54,194 bases of DNA from Clostridiales bacterium (GCA_004556155.1 SFIM01000014.1:1-54194); one strand, 5' to 3'. Numbered from the stretch's first letter, positions 7,862 to 16,586 are shown. The notes: a model not told the origin generated them from the letters alone. Made by a program: numbers and translations.

Positions 7862-9061
7862 TTATTGCAGCGCATGCATAAAGCTACCAATGCGCTCAAT
7901 TGCCTGGGGGATTACTGTATCCGCCGCGGCGTAGGACAGGCGCACAAAGCCGGGCGCGCCGAAGGGCGAGCCGGGCACGACAGCCACAAAGCTGTGCGCA
8001 AGCAAAAGCTCGGAGAAGGTCAAATCGTCCGTGATCGTCTTGCCGTCCAGCGATTTCCCGATGGCCGAACGGATATCCAGCAGCAGATAGAACGCGCCTT
8101 GCGGCTGAATACTGGCCGTCAGGCCGGCGTTCTTTACGCAGTCCAGCATCAGGCTACGGCGGCGCTCAAAGCTTTGCTTCATCTGCTGCACGCAATCCTG
8201 TGGCCCCTGCAGCGCGGCAAGCGCCGCATACTGGGCGATGCTGTTTACATTGCCAGTGGCGTGACTCTGCAAGGCGGCCATGGCTGCGATCACCATGCGC
8301 GGGCCGCTGCCATAGCCAATGCGCCAGCCCGTCATGGCGTAGGACTTGCTGAAACCGGAGATGACGATTGTGCGGGAATACGCATCCTCGCTGATGGAGG
8401 CGGGGGAGATGTGCTCCATCCCATCATAAACCAGCGCTTCGTAAATCTCATCGCTGACGATCCAGAAATCGTGCTGCTTGGCCAGCTCCATCGCGGCGAC
8501 GATCAGCTCTCGCGGCCACACCGCGCCGGTGGGGTTGTTGGGGGAGTTGAGGATCATCGCCTTCGTGCGGCTGGTGATGGCAGCGGCCATCTGCTCCGGG
8601 GTGGGCAAAAAGAAATTTGCAGGATCAGTGTTGACAAAAACCGGAACGCCGCCCGCCATGCGGATCATTTCAGTGTAGCTGACCCAATAAGGAGAGGGCA
8701 GAACCACCTCGTCGCCGGGGTTCAGGATGGCCTGCAGTGCGTGATAAAGCACCTGCTTGGCGCCTGCGCCCACGATGATCTGCCGCGCGTCATAGCGCAG
8801 TCCCTTCTGAGCCAGGATATGATCGGCAATCGCCTGGCGCAGCTGCGGGATGCCGCTTACGTCGGTATAACGGGTTTTACCGGTGTTCAGCGCCTCGATT
8901 GCGGCCTTGCGGATGTGCTCGGGCGTATCAAAATCAGGCTCGCCTGCGCCCAGGGACAAAACGGGCACGCCTTCGCTTTTCATCTGGGCGACGGCTGCAT
9001 TGAGCTTGAGGGTGGCGGAGGGGGCAACGCCCCGGGCGGTGGCGGAAAGAGTGAGAGACAT
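7862..9061 (-). CDS. Class I/II aminotransferase, aspartate aminotransferase-like
   Basis: A 399-residue pyridoxal-phosphate enzyme of fold type I. The cofactor lysine lies in SGFSKSYAMTGWRIGY, and the substrate-binding and PLP-anchoring segments SLGAGEPDFDTPEHI, NSPNNPTGAVW and DEIYEALVYDG are all present. These fit the aspartate/prephenate aminotransferase (AspC/PatA) group that moves amino groups between aspartate or aromatic amino acids and 2-oxoglutarate. Exact substrate is unresolved. AAGGAGCC precedes the ATG at 9061. A promoter is visible at 9107-9135. It lies directly downstream of dnaA, where dnaN is usually found. Confidence 0.92.
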   Translation of the reverse strand: MSLTLSATARGVAPSATLKLNAAVAQMKSEGVPVLSLGAGEPDFDTPEHIRKAAIEALNTGKTRYTDVSGIPQLRQAIADHILAQKGLRYDARQIIVGAGAKQVLYHALQAILNPGDEVVLPSPYWVSYTEMIRMAGGVPVFVNTDPANFFLPTPEQMAAAITSRTKAMILNSPNNPTGAVWPRELIVAAMELAKQHDFWIVSDEIYEALVYDGMEHISPASISEDAYSRTIVISGFSKSYAMTGWRIGYGSGPRMVIAAMAALQSHATGNVNSIAQYAALAALQGPQDCVQQMKQSFERRRSLMLDCVKNAGLTASIQPQGAFYLLLDIRSAIGKSLDGKTITDDLTFSELLLAHSFVAVVPGSPFGAPGFVRLSYAAADTVIPQAIERIGSFMHALQ

Positions 9062-9106
9062 AAATAAAAGGCTCCTTAAAAGCAGGATTGCGTGTTAACA
9101 AGTTGC

Positions 9107-9135
9107 ATTATACACGCATCCGAACTTTTAATCAA
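9107..9135 (-). promoter_or_regulatory. Promoter of the aminotransferase gene
   Basis: On the minus strand, -35 TTGATT (9130-9135) and -10 TATAAT (9107-9112) are separated by 17 bases. The AT-rich stretch 9115-9181 between it and dnaA holds no recognised gene. Confidence 0.6.
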
Positions 9136-9181
9136 GCCTAAAATTGCAAGTTTTGCGTTTTAAAAATTTATTTTTTGTATT

Positions 9182-10513
9182 TTATTTGTTTTGCAGCTGG
9201 TGCCGCAGGTCATCCACCAGCGAAGCGAAGGCGTCCGACGTGCGGATATCCTCGGATACCTTGTCGCAGCCGTGCAGGATGGTGGTGTGGTCGCGGCCGC
9301 CCATTGCGTCGCCGATGCGGGACATGCTGCTGTCCGTCAGCTCCCTGCACAGATACATGGCTACTTGGCGCGGGGTAGCGATTTCACGATTGCGGCGCGG
9401 GCCTTTGAGGTCTTCCGGCGTTACATTATAGTAGGAAGCCACCGTGCGCATCACGTCCTCACAGGTCAGGTGACGCGGCTCATGCTTGGCAAATACCTCG
9501 CGCAGCGCTTCCTCCACCAGATGGCAGTCAATTTCACGGCCGGTCAGGGAGGCATAGGCGCTCAGGCGGGTCAGGCAGCCTTCCAGCTCGCGGATGTTGC
9601 TTTCCACGCGCTCGGCGATCATCTGGAACACATCGTCGCTGCAGTGCATCATTTCGGTCTGCGCGCGTTTGCGCAGGATGGCGATGCGCGTTTCCAGGTC
9701 AGGACGCTGGATATCGGCGATCAGGCCCCACTCAAAACGGCTGCGCAGGCGCTCTTCCAGGCGCGGAATCTCGCGCGGGGGACGGTCGCTGGCGATGATG
9801 ATCTGCTTGCCTGCGGTGTGGAGGGCGTTAAAGGTGTGGAAAAACTCCTCCTGCGTACTGGTGGCGCCGGCGATGATTTGGATATCGTCAATCAGCAGCA
9901 CATCCACATTGCGGTATTTTTCACGGAACGCAGCGTTCTGACCCGTCTGAATGGCCGAAATCAGCTCGTTCATGAAGGTTTCACTGGTTACATAATTGAT
10001 GCGCACGTTGGGGTTGGCCTGCAGCATATAGTGGCCGATGGCGTGCATCAGGTGCGTTTTGCCCAGACCCACGCCGCCGTAGATGAACAGCGGGTTGTAT
10101 GCCTCAGCTGGAGCTTCAGCTACAGCCAGGCAGGCCGCGTGCGCAAAGCGGTTGCTGTTGCCTACTACAAAGGAATCGAAGGTGTACTTGGGGTTGAGAA
10201 ACGCGGGCAAGGGCTGTACATCCGCCGGGGCGCTCTTGTAGGATTCGCCCTCGGCCGGGGTGAGGAGCTTTACATGCAGCGGCTTGGAAGCAGCCTGCGT
10301 CAGAGCGGCCTCAAGCAGGGGGCCGTAACGCTTGCTGACAAAATTATGGTAGAAATCCGTTGCAGCCTGCAATACACAGGTATCGCCGCGCAGCTCAACA
10401 GGCGTAAGCGCGCTTTTGATAAAGGTATTGTAGCTCACCTCGGTAATCTCGTTGCGCAGGATATCACAGGCGTCGTTCCAAAGCTGCGTAATTTCCAACG
10501 TAAAGGCCCCCAT
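9182..10513 (-). CDS. dnaA: Chromosomal replication initiator protein DnaA
   Basis: This 443-residue AAA+ ATPase binds DnaA boxes and melts the origin. Domain I is the N-terminal helical segment (about 1-80), followed by a short linker. The AAA+ module has Walker A GGVGLGKTH (residues 146-154), Walker B VLLIDDIQ and the sensor regions. The C-terminal helix-turn-helix domain has the family signature GGRDHTTILHGC. The start at 10513 (MGAFTLEITQLW) fits family alignments; an open frame continues to 10630, but that part encodes the DnaA-box region. No clear Shine-Dalgarno is seen. A promoter and DnaA boxes upstream suggest autoregulation. dnaN, recF and gyrB do not follow, which is unusual. Confidence 0.97.
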   Translation of the reverse strand: MGAFTLEITQLWNDACDILRNEITEVSYNTFIKSALTPVELRGDTCVLQAATDFYHNFVSKRYGPLLEAALTQAASKPLHVKLLTPAEGESYKSAPADVQPLPAFLNPKYTFDSFVVGNSNRFAHAACLAVAEAPAEAYNPLFIYGGVGLGKTHLMHAIGHYMLQANPNVRINYVTSETFMNELISAIQTGQNAAFREKYRNVDVLLIDDIQIIAGATSTQEEFFHTFNALHTAGKQIIIASDRPPREIPRLEERLRSRFEWGLIADIQRPDLETRIAILRKRAQTEMMHCSDDVFQMIAERVESNIRELEGCLTRLSAYASLTGREIDCHLVEEALREVFAKHEPRHLTCEDVMRTVASYYNVTPEDLKGPRRNREIATPRQVAMYLCRELTDSSMSRIGDAMGGRDHTTILHGCDKVSEDIRTSDAFASLVDDLRHQLQNK

Positions 10514-10653
10514 CTGTATATCATCAATGCATATTGTAATCCGGCACAGCGCGGCGAAATGAGCAAAAAAAACAGCTCCATCTGTCCTGCATTTGGGCAG
10601 GCGGTGGATAACTTCCGGTGGATAAACCATCGACCTGTCTGAATTACGGGCTT

Positions 10654-10682
10654 ATCATAGCAGATTTTCGGCAAAAAGGCAA
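10654..10682 (-). promoter_or_regulatory. dnaA promoter
   Basis: On the minus strand, -35 TTGCCT (10677-10682) and -10 TATGAT (10654-10659) are spaced by 17 bases. DnaA boxes flank it on both sides, as expected for DnaA autoregulation. Confidence 0.55.
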
Positions 10683-10746
10683 TAGTTATCCACAATCCAC
10701 CTGCTTGCACGCCATGCAGCCGCTTTGGAATACCATTGCGCTATCC

Positions 10747-10776
10747 CTTGTGGCATGTGGCAGCTGCTGCCACAAG
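10747..10776. repeat. Nested direct and inverted heptamer repeat in the origin region
   Basis: TGTGGCA occurs twice in tandem (10749-10755, 10756-10762) and once inverted (TGCCACA, 10768-10774). This allows two alternative hairpins: CTTGTGGCA with TGCCACAAG, or TGTGGCAG with CTGCCACA around a three-base loop. Confidence 0.8.
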
Positions 10777-10911
10777 AAGGGGAAAAATGAAGAAATTAGA
10801 GAGAAAATATATGCAAAACTATGAATAAATTTGCTTAATTTAAATTTTAGAAATTTCTCATAATTTCTGATCAATTGTTGATCCCCAGGGCTGGGATTTT
10901 GCGCGCGGGCA

Positions 10912-10920
10912 TGTTATAAT
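10912..10920 (+). promoter_or_regulatory. Extended -10 promoter of the hydrolase gene
   Basis: TGTTATAAT fits the extended -10 pattern TGnTATAAT. No good -35 is visible. Confidence 0.5.
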
Positions 10921-10953
10921 AGCTCGGCTATGAAAGTACGGGAGGGCAGCAAT

Positions 10954-11781
10954 GTGAAAATTACCTATTATGGCACCGGCGACGGCTATGGCATTCCGGA
11001 GCCTTTTTGTTCCTGCCGGCTGTGCAGCTATGCCCGCGCGCACGGCGGCAAGGATATCCGCACCCGTTCGCAGGCAACCGTTGACGATATTATGATCGAC
11101 TGCTCCTCCGATATGTTTGCGCATCAGGCATTTTACGGCCTGGATATGCGCAAGTATCGCCATATCCTGATTACGCACGGGCATTCGGATCATTATGCCG
11201 TCTCGGAGATGACCGCCCGCTATCAGGATCCCGATACCTGGCATTTGTACATGCCGCCCGCGCTGGCTGAAAAGGAAGACGCGCGCATGGCAAGTATTCA
11301 GGCGAAAAACAGCAAAAATCCCCCCAATCGCACGCCGGTCATCCATGCTATGCAGCCCTTTGAAACCCGCGAGATCGGCGATTACCGCGTCATCGCCCTG
11401 CCGTCGCACCATTCGCCCGGCACGGAGACGCTGCTTTATATCGTGCAGCATGGCGGCAAAACGGTGTTCTGGGTGCATGATTCGGGCCTGCTGCGCGAGG
11501 ATACGATTGCTTACCTGCGCAAGAGCGATTTTCATTTTGATGCGGTGTCCATGGATTGCACGCTGGCGCGCGGCTCCAATTTCACCTCGGCGCATATGGA
11601 TATCCTGCAGTGCCGCGAAACGGCCGATCTGCTGCGCGATATGGGGCGGATTGATGAGAGGACAGTTTTGCTCCTCAGCCATATCGGCCATCTGATCGAT
11701 CGTACGCATGACGAGCTTTCGCGCGAGGCGGCGGAGCTGGGCTTTATCGTGGCCTACGATACGATGACCCTGGATATTTGA
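10954..11781 (+). CDS. Metallo-beta-lactamase-fold hydrolase, PhnP-like
   Basis: A 275-residue protein with the metal-binding HxHxDH motif in ITHGHSDHY and later metal ligands in LPSHHSPGTE and the terminal LLSHIGH region. An N-terminal CSCRLC motif after YGIPEPF resembles the zinc-site cysteines of PhnP-type phosphodiesterases. It probably cleaves a phosphodiester, perhaps a cyclic nucleotide; the substrate cannot be named. GTG at 10954 is preferred because GGGAGGG lies upstream at suitable distance; an in-frame ATG at 10930 is the alternative. It is the first gene to the right of the origin and may be transcribed with the next four genes. Confidence 0.88.
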   Translation: MKITYYGTGDGYGIPEPFCSCRLCSYARAHGGKDIRTRSQATVDDIMIDCSSDMFAHQAFYGLDMRKYRHILITHGHSDHYAVSEMTARYQDPDTWHLYMPPALAEKEDARMASIQAKNSKNPPNRTPVIHAMQPFETREIGDYRVIALPSHHSPGTETLLYIVQHGGKTVFWVHDSGLLREDTIAYLRKSDFHFDAVSMDCTLARGSNFTSAHMDILQCRETADLLRDMGRIDERTVLLLSHIGHLIDRTHDELSREAAELGFIVAYDTMTLDI

Positions 11782-11860
11782 CGCTTGAAACCGCCGCTTT
11801 TGGGTGGACAAAACGGCAGGTTTGTGATACCCTTGATAAGAGGCGAAAGGGGGCGGGGGC

Positions 11861-12337
11861 ATGGTTGCGCAGGAGCGCGTGACGCGGCTTTTGCAGCCCT
11901 GGCTGGGCGCGGCTTTCTTGCAGCGGTGCGATTTGGCGCAGCAGGCGGCGGATACCCTGAACGGCTGCGATATCGCCCAAACGCCCATCGCGCTGCTGGC
12001 GAAGGATCTGGATGAAATGATCTTTCATACCCTGCGCGATATGACCTTTGGGGATATGCGCGTGCTCCTGGATGACGGCCGCACTATGCGCGTGCGCGTG
12101 GATGATGTGGACGCGATGGCGGACGAGTTGCTATACCTGAAGCTGCAGCAGCTGCCGCGCAATCCAGAGCAGTATCAGCGACTGCGCCAGTTTGCCATGA
12201 CGCACGAAAGCCTGTCCGCTCTGCGGACGCTTTATCTGCGCTTCGCGGCCTTTCAAACGCCGGACGAGCTGGATTTTATCGCCCGCACCGTGCGCTGCGC
12301 GTATTCGCCTTATCGCTGGCACGAATGGCTGCAATAA
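11861..12337 (+). CDS. Conserved-looking protein of unknown function upstream of parA
   Basis: A soluble 158-residue protein with no signal peptide, membrane helix or recognised motif. It is rich in leucine, arginine and aspartate. The middle part (DDGRTMRVRVDDVDAMADEL) looks like a beta-alpha unit, and the C-terminal half (from about residue 90) is strongly helical. It ends in SPYRWHEWLQ. The ATG at 11861 has AAAGGGGGCGG upstream. It sits 79 bases after the hydrolase and 29 bases before parA on the same strand, so it may be part of the partition operon. I do not recognise a family and assign no function. Confidence 0.75.
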   Translation: MVAQERVTRLLQPWLGAAFLQRCDLAQQAADTLNGCDIAQTPIALLAKDLDEMIFHTLRDMTFGDMRVLLDDGRTMRVRVDDVDAMADELLYLKLQQLPRNPEQYQRLRQFAMTHESLSALRTLYLRFAAFQTPDELDFIARTVRCAYSPYRWHEWLQ

Positions 12338-12366
12338 TACGATGATCTATAAAGAAGGAAACTACA

Positions 12367-13140
12367 TTGGGTAAAATTATTGCCATCACCAATCAAAAGG
12401 GCGGCGTGGGCAAAACCACCACGGCGGTCAACCTGTGCGCGTGCCTGGCTGAGCAGGGGCGGAAAACGCTGTTGATCGACGCCGATCCCCAGGGCAACGC
12501 TTCCAGCGGCGCGGGGGCGAAGGCCGGCGCGCAAACGCTGTATGAGGTGCTGCTGGGCACGGCGACGGCGGAAAAGTGCATCGTATCTACCGATACGCCC
12601 GGCATGGACGTACTGCCCGGCGATATCCGCCTGGCTGCCTGCGAGGTGGAAATGGTGCAGCTGGAGCGGCGCGAGTATCGCCTGCGCGCGGCGCTGCGTC
12701 CGCTGCTGGATCGCTATGATTATATTCTGATCGACTGCCCGCCGTCGCTGGGGCTGCTAACCATCAATGCCCTGACGGCGGCAAACAGCGTGCTGATTCC
12801 CATCCAGTGCGAATATTATGCCCTGGAGGGCGTAACCAGCCTGATGGATACCGTGGCACGCATCAAGCGAGGGTTGAACGCTTCGCTGGATATCGAGGGC
12901 GTGCTGCTGACCATGCTGGACGGCCGCACCAACCTGGGATTGCAGGTGGTGGCGCAGGTGAAAAAGCACTTCCGTGGCAAGGTATTTGCCACCATTGTGC
13001 CGCGCAATGTGCGTTTGGGCGAGGCGCCCAGCCATGCGCTGCCTATTAACCGCTATGATCCTCGTTCTACCGGCGCGGAGGCCTACCGCGCCCTGGCGCG
13101 CGAGGTGATGGCGCGCAACGGCGATAAGCCCGCGCGCTGA
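12367..13140 (+). CDS. parA: Chromosome partitioning ATPase ParA (Soj)
   Basis: A 257-residue deviant-Walker ATPase that works with ParB in segregating the origin and modulating DnaA. The motif KGGVGKTT lies at residues 11-18, with DADPQGNAS and DYILIDCPPSLGLLT (Walker B) following, and the membrane/DNA-interacting C-terminal half is complete. Length equals the chromosomal Soj group and lacks the N-terminal HTH of plasmid ParA. Translation starts at TTG (12367), 10 or so bases after GAAGGAAAC. ParB follows after 32 bases. Location about 2 kb from the origin fits a chromosomal parAB locus. Confidence 0.96.
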   Translation: MGKIIAITNQKGGVGKTTTAVNLCACLAEQGRKTLLIDADPQGNASSGAGAKAGAQTLYEVLLGTATAEKCIVSTDTPGMDVLPGDIRLAACEVEMVQLERREYRLRAALRPLLDRYDYILIDCPPSLGLLTINALTAANSVLIPIQCEYYALEGVTSLMDTVARIKRGLNASLDIEGVLLTMLDGRTNLGLQVVAQVKKHFRGKVFATIVPRNVRLGEAPSHALPINRYDPRSTGAEAYRALAREVMARNGDKPAR

Positions 13141-13172
13141 ACACGGAACCCTTCAAAGGAGGAAACGCCCTT

Positions 13173-14018
13173 ATGGCGACCAAACATGGCCTGGCACGCG
13201 GCCTGGATGCGCTGCTTCCCGAAACCGATCTGCCCGCTGGCGTAACGGAAATTGCCGTCAGCCAGCTCGATCCCAATCCCGATCAGCCGCGCCGCACCTT
13301 TGATACGCAGGCGCTGGAGGCGCTGGCGGAAAGCATCCGGCAGGCGGGCGTTCTGCAGCCGCTGCTGGTGGTGGAAAACGGCGCGCGCTACCGCATTGTG
13401 GCGGGCGAGCGGCGCTATCGCGCGGCGCGCATGGCGGGGCTGCAAAGCGTGCCCTGCGTGGTGCGCGATATGACCGAGCAGGAGCGCATGGAGGCCGCGC
13501 TGATTGAAAACTTGCAGCGCGAGGATTTGAACCCCATTGAAGAGGCGGCGGGCATCCGCGCCCTGATGGAGGAGTGCGGCTATACCCAGGAGCTGGCCGC
13601 CAAGCGCGTGGGGCGTTCGCGCCCTGCGGTGGCGAACCTGCTTCGCCTGCTGCAGCTGCCCGAGAGCATCCGCGAGCTGGTCAAGGCGGGTGAGCTGTCC
13701 GCCGGTCATGCGCGCGTGCTGGCGGGACTGGCGGATGAAAGCCGTCAGTTGGCGCTGGCCGAGCGCGCGGTGCGCGAGGGCATGTCCGTGCGCGAGCTGG
13801 AAAAGCTGGCTGCCCAGACGATGGAAAAGCCCGCCAAGCCCGAGCCTAAGCCCTTGCCTTCGGAGCTGAACGATATGCAGGAGCGTCTGCAAAATGTGCT
13901 TGGCGTTCGCACGGCGCTGCATGGAAACCTGAAAAAGGGAAAGATTATCCTGCAGTATGATTCCGCTGAGGAGCTGGAGGCCATCTACGAGGCCATGGAA
14001 CGGCTGGAAAATGAATGA
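13173..14018 (+). CDS. parB: Chromosome partitioning protein ParB (Spo0J)
   Basis: A 281-residue CTP-dependent DNA clamp that loads at parS. The N-terminal ParB/Srx domain contains the CTP-binding box GERRYRAA (residues 78-85) and the segment ENLQREDLNPIEEA (112-125). A central helix-turn-helix (about 138-160, TQELAAKRVGRSRPAVANLL) reads parS, and the C-terminal domain mediates dimerisation. AAAGGAGGAAACG precedes the ATG. Its stop overlaps the region where the PAP2 gene begins. I found no match to the consensus parS palindrome (TGTTTCACGTGAAACA) in this window. Confidence 0.96.
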   Translation: MATKHGLARGLDALLPETDLPAGVTEIAVSQLDPNPDQPRRTFDTQALEALAESIRQAGVLQPLLVVENGARYRIVAGERRYRAARMAGLQSVPCVVRDMTEQERMEAALIENLQREDLNPIEEAAGIRALMEECGYTQELAAKRVGRSRPAVANLLRLLQLPESIRELVKAGELSAGHARVLAGLADESRQLALAERAVREGMSVRELEKLAAQTMEKPAKPEPKPLPSELNDMQERLQNVLGVRTALHGNLKKGKIILQYDSAEELEAIYEAMERLENE

Positions 14019-14031
14019 AAGGCAAAACGCA

Positions 14032-14736
14032 ATGACCGAATATAAGCATGCAAGGCTGCAAAGGCACGCCCGCACGATGCTGGCGCTGTCCGCAGCGCTG
14101 CTGATTCTCTTTGCGGCGCTGATTGTGGCGATCAAGACGGTGGACGTGCAGAACGTTGGGCCGAACGGTTCGCAAATCGGCCTGGCGACGCTGAACCTGC
14201 GCGTGCATCAGCGCACAGGATTGCAGATGGGCTGGTATGATATCACCGACAAGCTGGGCAAAATCTGCATCCTGATCGCGCCCTGCTTTGCGCTCTTAGG
14301 GCTGTATCAGTTGATCCGGCGCAGGAGCCTGAAGCACGTGGACGCCGATCTTTGGGCGCTGGCCGGTCTGTATGTGGCGCTGGGCGCGGCGTATGTGCTG
14401 TTTGAAAAGGTGATTATCAATTATCGCCCCGTCATCCTGCCCACGGAGACGGCGCTGGAGGCATCCTTCCCGTCCTCGCATGCCATGCTGGCCGTGTGCC
14501 TGGTTTCCTCGGCGCTGGTGCAGGCGGAGCGGCGCATCGGCAATCAGAAGGTGCTGTTCCTGCTGGATGTGCTGGGCGTGCTGATGATGCTGGTCATGTC
14601 GGTGGGTCGTCTGGCTTCCGGCGTGCATTGGCTGACCGATGTGCTGGGCGGTGTGCTGCTGGGCGCGGCTCTGACGGCGGCTTATGCCGGCGTTGTGGCG
14701 CGGCTGGATGCAGCCAAAACGGCAAAAGCGGACTGA
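14032..14736 (+). CDS. PAP2-superfamily membrane phosphatase
   Basis: A 234-residue integral membrane phosphatase with about five or six hydrophobic segments. The three phosphatase signatures are visible: KVIINYRPV (motif 1), SFPSSHAM (motif 2, SSH in place of the common SGH) and GRLASGVHWLTDVLGG (motif 3, with R, H and D). Such enzymes dephosphorylate undecaprenyl pyrophosphate, phosphatidate or related lipid phosphates; UppP/BcrC-type activity is possible. AAAGG lies upstream of the ATG at 14032; an earlier ATG at 14011 overlaps parB. It follows parB by 13 bases and probably ends the operon at the 14745-14790 terminator. Confidence 0.88.
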   Translation: MTEYKHARLQRHARTMLALSAALLILFAALIVAIKTVDVQNVGPNGSQIGLATLNLRVHQRTGLQMGWYDITDKLGKICILIAPCFALLGLYQLIRRRSLKHVDADLWALAGLYVALGAAYVLFEKVIINYRPVILPTETALEASFPSSHAMLAVCLVSSALVQAERRIGNQKVLFLLDVLGVLMMLVMSVGRLASGVHWLTDVLGGVLLGAALTAAYAGVVARLDAAKTAKAD

Positions 14737-14744
14737 CGAACGAG

Positions 14745-14790
14745 CGGGCAGGGGAAAGGCGCGGCATGCGCGCGATCCTGCCCGTTTCTT
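14745..14790 (+). terminator. Terminator after the parAB-PAP2 operon
   Basis: CGGGCAGG (14745-14752) pairs with CCTGCCCG (14777-14784), with a GC-rich inner loop, followed by tttctt. Confidence 0.7.
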
Positions 14791-14814
14791 ATGCAAAATA
14801 GGACGTTAAAATAA

Positions 14815-14843
14815 TTGTAAAGTTCCGCATTTCATGTTACAAT
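14815..14843 (+). promoter_or_regulatory. argS promoter
   Basis: -35 TTGTAA (14815-14820), a 17-base spacer and -10 TACAAT (14838-14843). Confidence 0.6.
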
Positions 14844-14876
14844 AACCGCTGTACTATTTTGGGGAGGAATGAACGC

Positions 14877-16586
14877 ATGGAAATGAAGACGCTGATTGCG
14901 CAGATTGTGGACGCGGCTGTCCGGACAGCGTACCCCGGCGTGGACGCCGGCATCAATTATGAGGCGCTGCTGGAGGTTCCGCCTGACAGCAAGCTGGGCG
15001 ATTTTGCTTTTCCCTGCTTTAAGCTGTCCAAGGCGCTGCGCATGGGCCCGCCCATGATTGCCCAGAAGCTTGCGGCGGCGATTGACCGTCCTGAGGTCTG
15101 CACCGCGCAGCCGGTGAACGGATATCTCAATTTCTTCCTCAATCGCGGCAATTTTGCCAAGGATACCCTGCAGAAGGTGATGGCCGCGCCCGAACGCTGG
15201 GGCAGCGGCAATGAGGGCGAGGGCAAAACCGTGGTGCTGGATTATTCCAGCATCAACATTGCCAAGCGCTTCCATATCGGCCACCTCAGCACCACCATGA
15301 TCGGCAATTCCCTGTGCCGCATCTATGGCTTCCTGGGCTGGCATACCGTGTCCGTCAACCATCTGGGAGACTGGGGCACGCAGTTTGGCAAGATGATATG
15401 CGCCTACAAAAAGTGGGGCAATAAAGAAGAAGTGGAAAAGGGCGGCGTGGACGCGATGACCGCCCTGTATGTGCGCTTCCATGAGGAGGCCGAAAAGAAC
15501 CCCGAGCTGGAAAACGAGGGCCGCGCCTGGTTTAAGAAGATCGAGGACGGCGATCCCGAAGCGCTGGAGATTTTTAACTGGTTCAAGGACGTCACCCTCA
15601 AGGACGCCAGCCGCGTATACGATAAGCTGGGCGTGCAGTTTGACTATTACACGGGTGAGAGCTTCTACCATGATAAGACTGACCGTGTGGTGAACGAGCT
15701 GAAGGAGAAGGGCCTGCTGACCGAAAGCGACGGTGCGCAGGTGGTGGATCTGAGCGATGACAACATGCCGCCCTGCCTGATCCTCAAGAGCGACGGTACC
15801 ACCATTTACGCTACCCGCGACCTGGCGGCCATCTTCTACCGCAAGGATACCTTCCATTTTGATAAGTGCCTGTACGTCGTGGCCTATCAGCAGGATCTGC
15901 ACTTCCGCCAGGTGTTCCGCGTGGTGGAAAAGATGGGCTATCCCTGGGCCAAGGATCAGCTGGTGCATGTGGCCTTCGGCATGGTCAGCTATGAGGGACA
16001 GAGCCTATCCACCCGCAAGGGACATGTGCTGTACCTGGACGAGCTGCTGGATCGCGCGGTGGAAAAGGCACTGGCTATCATTGAAGAAAAATCCCCCAAT
16101 CTTGAAAATAAAGAAGAAGTCGCCCGTCAGGTGGGCGTGGGCGCGGTGATCTATTCCGACCTGCAGAACAGCCGCATCAAGGATATCGATTTCTGGTGGG
16201 ATCGCGCGCTGAACTTTGACGGAGACACGGGCCCCTATGTGCAGTATACCTATACCCGCTGCTGCTCGGTAATGCGCAAGGCGGGCGAGGTGACCGCGCA
16301 GCCCGATTACAACGCGCTGCTGGATGATGAGGCCCAGCTGGTGCTGCGCCTGTTAGCGCGCTTCCCTGAGGATGTGCGCGCAGCCTGCCGCACCAACGAG
16401 CCCTTTATGATCACCCGCGCCACCACCGATCTGGCCAAGGCCTATAACAAGTATTATTATGAGCACCGCATCCTGGATGGAGAGCCGGGCGAAATCGCCG
16501 CGCGTGTGCAGCTGACCGACGCTGTGCGCCAGGTGATCAAGACCGGTCTGTATCTGATTGGCATGGAAGCGCCTGAGCGCATGTAA
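14877..16586 (+). CDS. argS: Arginyl-tRNA synthetase
   Basis: A 569-residue class Ia synthetase that charges tRNA-Arg in the cytoplasm. The N-terminal Add-1 domain (about 1-110) binds tRNA. The nucleotide-binding HIGH motif is at residues 133-136 within NIAKRFHIGHLST, and the KMSKS-equivalent loop is the degenerate STRKGHV after GQSL, as is common in ArgRS. The DALR anticodon-binding domain forms the C-terminus, ending TGLYLIGMEAPERM. GGGGAGG nine bases upstream supports the ATG at 14877 over a TTG at 14859. It has its own promoter and is followed by a hairpin before dapF. Confidence 0.97.
   Translation: MEMKTLIAQIVDAAVRTAYPGVDAGINYEALLEVPPDSKLGDFAFPCFKLSKALRMGPPMIAQKLAAAIDRPEVCTAQPVNGYLNFFLNRGNFAKDTLQKVMAAPERWGSGNEGEGKTVVLDYSSINIAKRFHIGHLSTTMIGNSLCRIYGFLGWHTVSVNHLGDWGTQFGKMICAYKKWGNKEEVEKGGVDAMTALYVRFHEEAEKNPELENEGRAWFKKIEDGDPEALEIFNWFKDVTLKDASRVYDKLGVQFDYYTGESFYHDKTDRVVNELKEKGLLTESDGAQVVDLSDDNMPPCLILKSDGTTIYATRDLAAIFYRKDTFHFDKCLYVVAYQQDLHFRQVFRVVEKMGYPWAKDQLVHVAFGMVSYEGQSLSTRKGHVLYLDELLDRAVEKALAIIEEKSPNLENKEEVARQVGVGAVIYSDLQNSRIKDIDFWWDRALNFDGDTGPYVQYTYTRCCSVMRKAGEVTAQPDYNALLDDEAQLVLRLLARFPEDVRAACRTNEPFMITRATTDLAKAYNKYYYEHRILDGEPGEIAARVQLTDAVRQVIKTGLYLIGMEAPERM

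Larger units (their letters stand above)
10603..10865. other. Probable origin of replication (oriC) region
   Basis: Three DnaA-box matches lie between dnaA and the divergent hydrolase gene: TTATCCACC read on the minus strand at 10603-10611 and 10617-10625, and a perfect TTATCCACA on the plus strand at 10686-10694. They are followed by a nested inverted repeat (10747-10776) and by about 90 bases of very AT-rich DNA (10775-10865) suited to unwinding. Position beside dnaA, and gene direction away from it, support an origin. Few boxes are present, so a second DnaA-box cluster outside the window is possible. Confidence 0.75.

Noticed and set aside
10514..10630. Extension of DnaA by 39 residues to an upstream ATG
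   Set aside because: The extra codons encode two DnaA boxes and no family sequence; homology starts at MGAFTLEITQLW.
12367..14018. parS sites near parAB
   Set aside because: No match to the consensus palindrome was noticed by eye in the window; a pattern search allowing two mismatches would be decisive.
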